Positions 7,872 to 13,423 of a DNA stretch of 13,423 bases are shown piece after piece. Numbering within the stretch: the stretch's first letter is position 1; every line of letters begins with the position of its first letter. The position numbers and the translations under genes are program-made. The notes beneath the pieces were generated by a model. It was not told the DNA's origin, did no database searches, and saw nothing but the letters and a program-made list of their open reading frames with translations. Source of the stretch: Anaerolineales bacterium (GTDB lineage Bacteria > Chloroflexota > Anaerolineae > 4572-78 > J111); contig JAAUSP010000163.1 of NCBI GenBank assembly GCA_012032575.1, positions 1 to 13,423 on the forward strand. The letters are read 5' to 3'.

Positions 7872-8362
7872 TTACTGAACCTTTTCCCCAGCCCGCAGCC
7901 GATCAATAATCGCGTCAATCTGCTCGTCGGTTAAATTCTCGTAATAATCCAGATTGATTTGCATACAGGGCGCTTTATCACAGGCGGCAATGCAAACCAC
8001 CGACTCGACCGTAAACAGTCCATCCTCGGTGGTGCCGCCGTGCGGGCCAACCCCCATCCGCTGGCACAGGCGATGGTAGAAATCTTCCGCGCCACGCAGG
8101 CGCAGGGCAGGTCGGTGCAAACCTGGACCATATATTTGCCGCTCGGCTCTTTGCGGAAAAGGGTATAAAAGCCAATGACCGAGTGGACGTGCGTGACCGG
8201 CAAATCCAGCGCCTCGGACACGGCGGCAATGTCGTCGTCGTCGAGCCAGTTTTTCTCCCGCTGGGCCAGGTACAGCGCCGGCAGCACCGCCGACATTTTG
8301 CGCTCGGGCGGATACTTTTTCAGAATTTCGTCCAGTTCTTGTTGTTCTTTTTCAGACCACAT
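7872..8362 (-). CDS. nuoE: NADH-quinone oxidoreductase subunit E (one-base frameshift in the sequence)
   Basis: Thioredoxin-like [2Fe-2S] subunit (cluster N1a) of the NADH arm. Corrected length is 163 aa. The cluster ligands are C82 and C87 in VCTDLPCA, and C124 and C128 in CIAACDKAPC, matching the family pattern C-x4-C ... C-x3-C. The N-terminal helical part (LPALYLAQREKNWL, then HVHSVIGFYTLF) is also typical. The frame breaks at 8099-8100. A missing base in a short G run turns the expected CALRGAEDFYHRLC into CACVARK. The start ATG at 8362 has an AAAGG site upstream. The downstream neighbour is the HNH pair rather than nuoF, which is unusual for this operon. Confidence 0.93.
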
Positions 8363-8411
8363 AGGTGTGCCTTTAGTAAATTTCTTTAACCTGCACTTGA
8401 TTGTGCTTCAG

Positions 8412-8453
8412 GCGTGTTGCGTGTTGCGTGTTGCGTAAAACGTAATGCATAAG
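8412..8453. repeat. Tandem period-7 array, six units (nuoD-nuoE gap)
   Basis: On the plus strand GCGTGTT occurs three times in exact tandem from 8412, followed in the same register by the drifting units GCGTAAA, ACGTAAT and GCATAAG. The 14-mer GCGTAAAACGTAAT (8433-8446) also occurs at 1864-1877 in the nuoH-nuoI gap, so this is a dispersed family. No gene lies in the gap 8363-8503. Confidence 0.88.
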
Positions 8454-8470
8454 AAGAGCGGCGATCACTT

Positions 8471-8517
8471 TTTAACCTGCAACCTTGCAACCTTGTTACC
8501 CTGCTACCTGTCCACCT
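8471..8517. repeat. Period 7-8 array overlapping the nuoD stop
   Basis: On the minus strand about six units of the type GGTTGCA(A), seven or eight bases long, run from the last nuoD codons into the gap. The conserved NuoD end (GEVDR) and its TAG stop (8506-8504) are part of the first units. The units degrade toward the gene, as if the array had spread from the stop codon outward. Confidence 0.75.
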
Positions 8518-10277
8518 CACCCAAAACGATGTCAATCGAGCCGATGATGGCGATCAAATCGGAGACGAAGCCGCCTTTGGCCATGGTGTGGGTGGCTTGC
8601 AGGTTGACAAACGACGGGCCGCGCACTCGCAGCCGGTGGGGAACGGCGGTGCCGTCACTGATGAGGCCGAAGCCCAGCCAGCCTTTGGGATTTTCGGCTA
8701 CATAATATATCTGCCCATCGGGCGGGCGGTAGCCTTCGGTGACCAGCTTGAAGTGGTGAATGAGCGACTCCATGCTGCTGGAAATCTCTTCGCGGGGCGG
8801 CAGAGCCACCTTGCGGTCAGCCGTGCGAAACGGGCCGGGGCTGAATCTTATTGAGCGCCTGTTCGATAATGCGCACACTCTGGCCCAACTCGTTGATGCG
8901 CACTTCGTAGCGGGCGTAGCAGTCGGCGACAGTGGAGGTCGGCACGTCGAAATCGAATTGGTCGTAGCCGGAATAGGGCCGCAGCTTGCGTAAATCCAGC
9001 GGCACACCGGCGGCCCGCAGCAGCGGTCCGGTGATGCTCAGCCCAATCGCTTCTTCGGCCCGCAGATACCCCACGCCTTTGGTCCGGCTCAACCAGATGG
9101 GGTTGTCGGTGAGCATGGTTTCGAAATCTTTCAAATAGTCCTTGAATTCGGCCAGAAAGGATTTGACGGCATCGTTAAAAGCGCCGGGCAGCGGCCAGCG
9201 CAGCCCGCCCACGCTGAAATAGCTGGTGGTCATCCGTGCGCCGCAGATCATTTCAAAAATGTCCAGAATTCGCTCGCGCACCTGGAAGCAGTACATGACC
9301 AGGGCATGCCCGGTCCCGCTGACATCCATCGCGTGGGTACCCAGCCAGATCATGTGGCTGGCAATACGCTGCAACTCGGCGCAGATAACGCGGGTGAATT
9401 GGGCGTATTCGGGAATTTCCACGCCCATCAGCTTTTCCACGGTCAGCACATAGGCCAGGTTGTTGTTCATCGGCGCGGCGTAATCCATGCGGTCGCAGTA
9501 GGGAATGAATTTTTCGTACCGCTTGTTTTCGCCGGTTTTTTCAAAGCCGGAGTGGAGATAGCCCAATTCCGGGCTGACCTTGAGCACAATCTCGCCGTCC
9601 AGTTCGATTGCCAGGCGCAGCACGCCGTGCGTGGCCGGATGGTGCGGCCCCAGGTTGAGCACCATATGCTCTTCGGTGTCCATATCTTCCGGCAAATCGG
9701 TCAGATAGGAGGGGCCGACCATAATCTGTTTGCCCAGGTGAGCAAAACGCGGATTCTGGCGGTCGTGCTCAAAGTAAACCGGCTCGCCGCCCAGCGGATA
9801 ATCCTTGCGCAGGGGATGGCCCACCCAATTATCGGGCATGAGGATGCGGTGCATCCAGGGATGCCCGCTGAACTCGATGCCCATCAAATCGTAGGTTTCG
9901 CGCTCCACCCAGTCAGCGCCCGGCCAAATATCGGTGACGCTGGGCAGCAGCGGCAGGTTGCCGTGCTTGCCGTTGGCGCTGCCGTCGGCGGGGCGGTCGG
10001 GCGCGGCGACAACGACCCGCAGGGATTTGTTTTTGGGGATTGAGTACAACTCATAATTGGCGGCAAAACGAGGCGTCTGGCCCAGTTTGAGCCGGTCGGT
10101 CCCGTAAACATCTACCAGCAAGTTGTACTGCAAATCGGGGTCGTCGTGTAAAAAACGGGCGGCTTCGTGCCACTGGTCGGGACTGATATGAATCTCAGTC
10201 TCACCTCGAAACTCCACCTGCCCGGTCACAGCCGCCGGAAAAGCGGCTTCTAATTTTTCAACAGTTGTGTCTGTCAT
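8504..10277 (-). CDS. nuoCD: Fused NADH-quinone oxidoreductase subunits C and D (one-base frameshift near the 3' end)
   Basis: One continuous frame joins NuoC and NuoD, connecting-arm subunits that support NuoB and form part of the quinone site. The NuoC part (about 1-165) ends in [16 protein letters not shown] and [12 protein letters not shown] linker of about 35 residues leads to NuoD, which has [13 protein letters not shown] (about 210-222, with the quinone-site histidine), [12 protein letters not shown] and DRMDY. Frame is lost at the G run 8837-8840 (IQP...FRTADRK). Removing one base gives 590 aa ending in the conserved GEVDR. I use the ATG at 10277; a TTG at 10283 is in frame two codons earlier. 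C-D fusion is known in enterobacteria and some other groups. The stop lies in a repeat array. Confidence 0.94.
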
Positions 10278-10295
10278 TGCCAAAGTCCATAAACC

Positions 10296-10358
10296 GGAAC
10301 TAACGGAACTGAGGGAGGATTCGAGTTTCTTTAGTTCCCTTAAGTTCCCTCAGTTCCT
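10296..10358. repeat. Period-9 inverted repeat in the nuoB-nuoC gap
   Basis: Left arm units GGAACTAAC and GGAACTGAG (10296-10313) face right arm units built on AGTTCCC (about 10333-10358). GGAACTGAGGGA (10305-10316) and TCCCTCAGTTCC (10347-10358) are perfect 12-base complements. The repeat fills most of the gap 10278-10363 and begins 5 bases after the nuoB stop. No T-run follows in the operon direction, so this is probably not a terminator. Confidence 0.85.
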
Positions 10359-10363
10359 TGATT

Positions 10364-10884
<521 letters not shown>

Positions 10885-10894
<10 letters not shown>

Positions 10895-11241
10895 TCCAGT
10901 GCTCCTTTCTTCCAGACATAAATAAAACTCTCAACTAACAGCAAGGCAAATATGCCAATCTGCAGCATGCCATACCACTTCAAATCCCAAAACAACACGG
11001 CCCAGGGATAGAAAAACAGAACCTCGATGTCAAACAGGATAAAAAGCATAGCGACCATATAATACAAAATCGGCACACGGCGGCGAGCGTCGCCATAGCT
11101 TAACTTACCCGACTCGACCACCTCGGATTTGGCTTTGTTGGGCCGGCGCGGCCCCAAGAAATGAGGGGTGATCAAAGAAAGAGCGGCAATAAAGGTACAG
11201 ACCAAAATAAAGATTAAAACCGGCAAATAATCTAATGGCAT
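10885..11241 (-). CDS. nuoA: NADH-quinone oxidoreductase subunit A
   Basis: First gene of the operon. Membrane subunit of 118 aa with three helices (about 5-25, 57-77 and 88-109). The conserved loop is [21 protein letters not shown] (about 41-61) and the motif [13 protein letters not shown] carries D71 and E73, the acidic pair needed for complex I activity in other bacteria. NuoA sits beside NuoH and NuoJ near the quinone site. The ATG at 11241 is about 55 bases downstream of the predicted transcription start, with a purine-rich GGAAAGAG stretch upstream. It overlaps nuoB by 10 bases. The frame is intact. Confidence 0.97.
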
Positions 11242-11302
11242 AACTTTATCTCTTTCCGCAGCATCGTGGAGGTTAGGCGCTTTTGAAGCGTGGCATTCGT
11301 TA

Positions 11303-11331
11303 AGTTTATCACAATGACTTTAACTTGTCAA
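11303..11331 (-). promoter_or_regulatory. Predicted sigma-70-type promoter of the nuo operon
   Basis: On the minus strand a perfect TTGACA (-35, 11331-11326) and TAAACT (-10, 11308-11303; four of six consensus bases) are separated by exactly 17 bases. Transcription would begin near 11296, giving a leader of about 55 bases before nuoA. That leader contains a small hairpin CGCTT-CAA-AAGCG around 11279-11291. No other gene intervenes and all nuo genes follow on the same strand, so this is the best candidate for the main promoter. Confidence 0.65.
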
Positions 11332-11440
11332 AAGGATTTTACACCTGTAATAACAATCGCTACAAATTTATAGTGTATCAGAATCAAAAAGTGTATGGGG
11401 TTTGTACGAGCTTTGTACTTGTAAGGAAAACTCAGTGGGC

Positions 11441-11816
11441 CGCACCATGAAGCCCTGGCTTTGGAAAATGCCGCGCCGTTGGTACGCGCTCAGGAGTCGT
11501 TGCCGCCTTTGCTGGAGGGAGCGAACTTGTTTTTTGTTTCCACCGATATTCCATCGCTCCTGATGGCTCTGACCCTCAATTTTTAACGGTGATGGACGGG
11601 GGGCGGCGACAAGAGCCGCTGTGGAGCGCAGATAGCGCCGAATTATTCTACGTCGCCCATGAGAATTACGACAATGTGGAGGCCGATTACGACACGGAAC
11701 AATTACAAAGCAGCATCCGGGCGATCGAAACGGATCGGTGGACCCATTGCTCTGTGCAACGCATGAAACAGCCCAAAACAACATGTTTTACTGGGCCGCT
11801 CGCTCAAGCGGCATAG
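11441..11816 (+). pseudogene. Decayed fragment resembling a TolB/PD40-type beta-propeller protein
   Basis: Two overlapping plus-strand frames together read as protein. The first gives LVRAQESLPPLLEGANLFFV and then STD. After a one-base slip near 11555-11560 the second gives YSIAPDGSDPQFLTVMDGG, then QEPLWSADSAELFYVAHE. The pattern 'YsiaPDGsdpqfLT ... ePlWSpDsaeLfYV' is that of WD40-like PD40 blades. No credible start or full domain set is present, and the frame ends at 11816 just before the IS110 remnant. Recognition is by eye and tentative. The region could instead be leftover mobile-element sequence. Confidence 0.35.
11771..11812 (+). other. Two adjacent hairpins upstream of the IS110 transposase remnant
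   Basis: GCCC-AAAACA (11771-11780) pairs with TGTTTT (11784-11789) and GGGC (11793-11796) around an ACA loop. Immediately after, GCCGCT (11795-11800) and AGCGGC (11807-11812) form a perfect six-base stem. They lie just before the transposase ribosome binding site. IS110-group elements encode a structured bridge RNA in this left-end region, so these may be its 3' remnant. That assignment is inference. Confidence 0.35.
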
Positions 11817-11836
11817 CTCTCAAGGGAGGATGATTT

Positions 11837-12165
11837 ATGACCGATAAACAAAAACGCTTCGTGGGCCTGGATGTCCACAAACATTATGTGACGGTCGGAG
11901 CGGTCAACCGGTTATAGGAGATGGTCTTGCCGCCGCGAAAGGTCAGCATGACCGAGTGTTATCCTGGACCAACTCGCCCCGCTGATCAGTGAGGTCGAAA
12001 CCGAGATTGAGCGGTTGGGTGTGACCGAACCCTGGGCCGAGCAGACGCCTTATCTGCTGCAACTGCCCGGTATCGGTCTGATCACGGGGATGACCACGCT
12101 TCGCGTCGGTGCCATTGGCGAGATTGAACGCTTCCCAACCGCCAAAAAGCTGGTCGGCGACCTCA
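11837..12165 (+). pseudogene. IS110-family transposase remnant, internally deleted
   Basis: A strong GGGAGG site (11824-11829) precedes the ATG at 11837. The start MTDKQKRFVGLDVHKHYVTV is the IS110 DEDD-domain N-terminus with the first catalytic aspartate (GLDVHK). The frame meets a TAG at 11915-11917 after AVNRL, then continues in the same frame with EMVLPPRKVSMTE, also IS110-like. Around 11951-11963 the sequence jumps in another frame to ILDQLAPLISEVETEIERL and then LLQLPGIGLITGMTTLRVG and FPTAKKLVG, the Transposase_20 region. The middle of the DEDD domain and the C-terminus with the serine nucleophile are absent. The element is therefore dead. The similarity fades after about 12160. Confidence 0.85.
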
Positions 12166-12396
12166 GGGTTATAAAAAACAGCCAAAAAGAATTGAGGCTA
12201 AGTTTTCGGCAATCGATGCCAGCGAAATCAGCAAAGAATCAATTGACATAAAATTAGAGCTACCAAATTTGGGAATTAGTGCCGCTTTTTCACACTGTTT
12301 GGCCCCAATCTTATGTTTTGTCCGACCATCCACCTTAGTTCAGAGCTTTGAAGACCCTTCGTCCTCCTATGCTCACTTCAGGAGGTCTGACTCTCT
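12166..12396. other. Non-coding stretch between the IS110 remnant and the STAS-like gene
   Basis: No supported gene. The frame open to 12250 has lost transposase similarity. A six-base inverted repeat, CCTCCT (12363-12368) and AGGAGG (12380-12385), lies 3' of the minus-strand gene but is not followed by a T-run. Confidence 0.5.
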
Positions 12397-12792
12397 CTAC
12401 TGCACCGAGTTGAGCCAGGCAAGACCATCCTCCATACTATGAAAGACACGCAACGTAATCCCTAGCTGCTGGTAAAAGTCGAGAAAATTCCTCATCGACA
12501 CTTGACCCAAAATAGTCTCCGGTTCCAACACCGCCCAATATTTCCAACCGGCCTTGAGTGCCTGGGGAAACCACGTGTCATTAATCCATTTTACGTCTTC
12601 TTGCCGATATGGTTTTAAACCTCTATTATCGGAAAGCCACTTACACCCGTTGTTCTTCTTCAGAGCTTCCAAGCCCTCATTAAAAGCGGTTTTCATCTCC
12701 TCGCCATAGATGAAACCGGAGAAAGTTTTAACAACTATTTTTTCCGCTTCAAGCCATTCTACTTGTCCATTTTTGGTTGTATAAACCAACAT
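12397..12792 (-). CDS. Small STAS/SpoIIAA-like single-domain protein
   Basis: A 131-aa soluble protein without signal peptide, cysteine pairs or membrane segments (one cysteine, in NNGCKWLSDNRGL). The layout is an N-terminal strand pair (LVYTTKNGQVEWLEAEKIVV), a helix (YGEEMKTAFNEGLEALKK), then a strand ending in KWLSDNRGLKPYRQEDVKWI, WFPQALKAGWKYWAVLEPE and a final helix with SMEDGLAWL. This resembles the SpoIIAA/STAS-like family of short proteins, common in Bacteroidota and Chloroflexota, with no settled function. An excellent AAAGGAG site lies 6 bases before the ATG. It stands alone, is AT-rich compared with the nuo genes, and sits among mobile-element debris. The reading frame is sure; the family call is moderate. 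Confidence 0.75.
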   Translation of the reverse strand: MLVYTTKNGQVEWLEAEKIVVKTFSGFIYGEEMKTAFNEGLEALKKNNGCKWLSDNRGLKPYRQEDVKWINDTWFPQALKAGWKYWAVLEPETILGQVSMRNFLDFYQQLGITLRVFHSMEDGLAWLNSVQ

Positions 12793-13205
12793 GTTGTATC
12801 TCCTTTAATCACCATTGGACTAAAATTGTAATGAAACAACGAAACCCTTACCTGAGGAAGAGTTTTCTAATCTTTCTTTGGCTTTACTCTTAACCATTGG
12901 CCTTGACCACCGCTTTGACAAAATGTAAGCCGTTCAAATAGGCTTAATTTTCTTCACCATTATACCCAAATTTGCCGCTTTCGTAAAGATAAATTTCTTT
13001 ATTTTTGTAGGAATTATCAATTTGGGAGTGGAACAGATTATTTGGCCTGCTTTTTATTATCCCTTCGATGCTAATTTTGATGGTTTTCAGCCAATCTTAT
13101 CAACACTCGTCTAACACCTTCCAATCAGCCGATTGCGGGCGGGCAATCCGAAACCAACTTCACGGGCGCAATCATCTTCAAAATATCGCAGGGTAGCAAT
13201 TTGGC
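12793..13205. other. AT-rich intergenic stretch, no gene supported
   Basis: Contains the upstream region of the STAS-like gene without a clear promoter. There is a small hairpin TAAGCC/GGCTTA around 12926-12946 and a perfect six-base stem GATTGC/GCAATC (13131-13136 and 13143-13148). The frames present look like chance openings. Confidence 0.5.
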
Positions 13206-13217
13206 TGCAACGACCCC

Positions 13218-13333
13218 TACCGCCGGTAGCGGTATTCCCCCACCTGAGAAATTGACCTGTTCGCTTCTGTATGACCATAATCCTGGTCCATTTCTCAGGA
13301 ACTTGCCCTACCCCGGCAGGGTATTCCCCCACC
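13218..13333. repeat. Paired 14-mer repeat with hairpins and a 15-base inverted repeat
   Basis: GGTATTCCCCCACC occurs twice in direct orientation (13231-13244 and 13320-13333). Each copy is preceded on the plus strand by a hairpin-forming segment: CTACC-GCC-GGTAG at 13218-13230, and CCCTA...CAGGG at 13306-13321. Between them CCTGAGAAATTGACC (13243-13257) and GGTCCATTTCTCAGG (13285-13299) are complementary at 14 of 15 positions. The symmetry suggests a transposon end, REP-like doublet or structured RNA. I cannot assign it. Confidence 0.6.
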
Positions 13334-13423
13334 GTAGAAACCTCATGCAGTTGCGCTGCGTCCACTTTCCGCTATACTTCACTGACGTCTTCTCATAAGG
13401 TAAGACCGTCAAGCTGATTGGAG

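Noticed and set aside
9306..10043. Plus-strand open frame of 245 codons opposite nuoCD
   Set aside because: Antisense shadow of nuoCD with no recognisable domain or ribosome binding site.
11368..11784. Minus-strand 138-codon frame right of nuoA
   Set aside because: Translation is R/S/Q-rich and unlike any family. The plus strand of the same region reads better as a decayed protein.
12363..12385. Intrinsic terminator after the STAS-like gene
   Set aside because: The stem is only six bases with an 11-base loop and is not followed by a T-run on the minus strand.
13111..13365. Minus-strand 84-codon frame at the right end
   Set aside because: It crosses the duplicated 14-mer and hairpins, has no ribosome binding site and no recognisable family; judged a chance frame in repeat DNA.

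Overview
The window is dominated by a minus-strand operon for respiratory complex I (NADH:quinone oxidoreductase, type I), read from right to left: nuoA, nuoB, a fused nuoC-nuoD, nuoE, an inserted two-gene HNH cassette, nuoF, nuoG, nuoH, nuoI, nuoJ, nuoK and the first part of nuoL, which runs off the left edge. Order and orientation are the classical nuo order. The moderately GC-rich coding sequence, the style of the NuoE/F/G proteins and the heptameric repeats in the gaps suggest a filamentous-type environmental bacterium, most likely Chloroflexota (Anaerolineae/Ardenticatenia-like). This is an impression from sequence style, not a search result.

Layout: 1-341 nuoL start; 342-432 two period-7 repeat arrays; 421-1841 nuoK, nuoJ, nuoI; 1842-2059 a large palindromic intergenic repeat; 2060-5798 nuoH and nuoG; 5806-5832 a near-perfect hairpin overlapping the nuoF stop; 5829-7146 nuoF; 7164-7854 the HNH pair; 7872-8362 nuoE; 8363-8503 more tandem repeats; 8504-10277 nuoCD; 10296-10358 a period-9 inverted repeat; 10364-11241 nuoB and nuoA; 11303-11331 a good sigma-70-type promoter for the operon. 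To the right lies decayed, mobile-element-type DNA: a probable beta-propeller gene remnant, a gutted IS110-family transposase with hairpins just upstream, an intact small SpoIIAA/STAS-like gene on the minus strand, and a hairpin-rich non-coding stretch with a duplicated 14-mer.

How the genes work together: NuoE, F and G form the NADH-oxidising arm (FMN and most Fe-S clusters). NuoB, CD and I pass electrons to quinone at the membrane interface with NuoH. NuoA, J, K and L belong to the proton-pumping membrane arm; nuoM and nuoN would lie beyond the left edge.

Quality warning: nuoL (twice), nuoF, nuoG, nuoE and nuoCD each carry single-base frameshifts, mostly at short G/C runs. Each is repaired by changing one base, after which every gene has a length divisible by three and full family motifs. 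I read these as sequencing/consensus errors and give each gene as one CDS. Most unusual are the HNH cassette inside the complex I operon, and the period-7 to period-9 repeats that fill most of the larger intergenic gaps and in three cases contain the upstream gene's stop codon.
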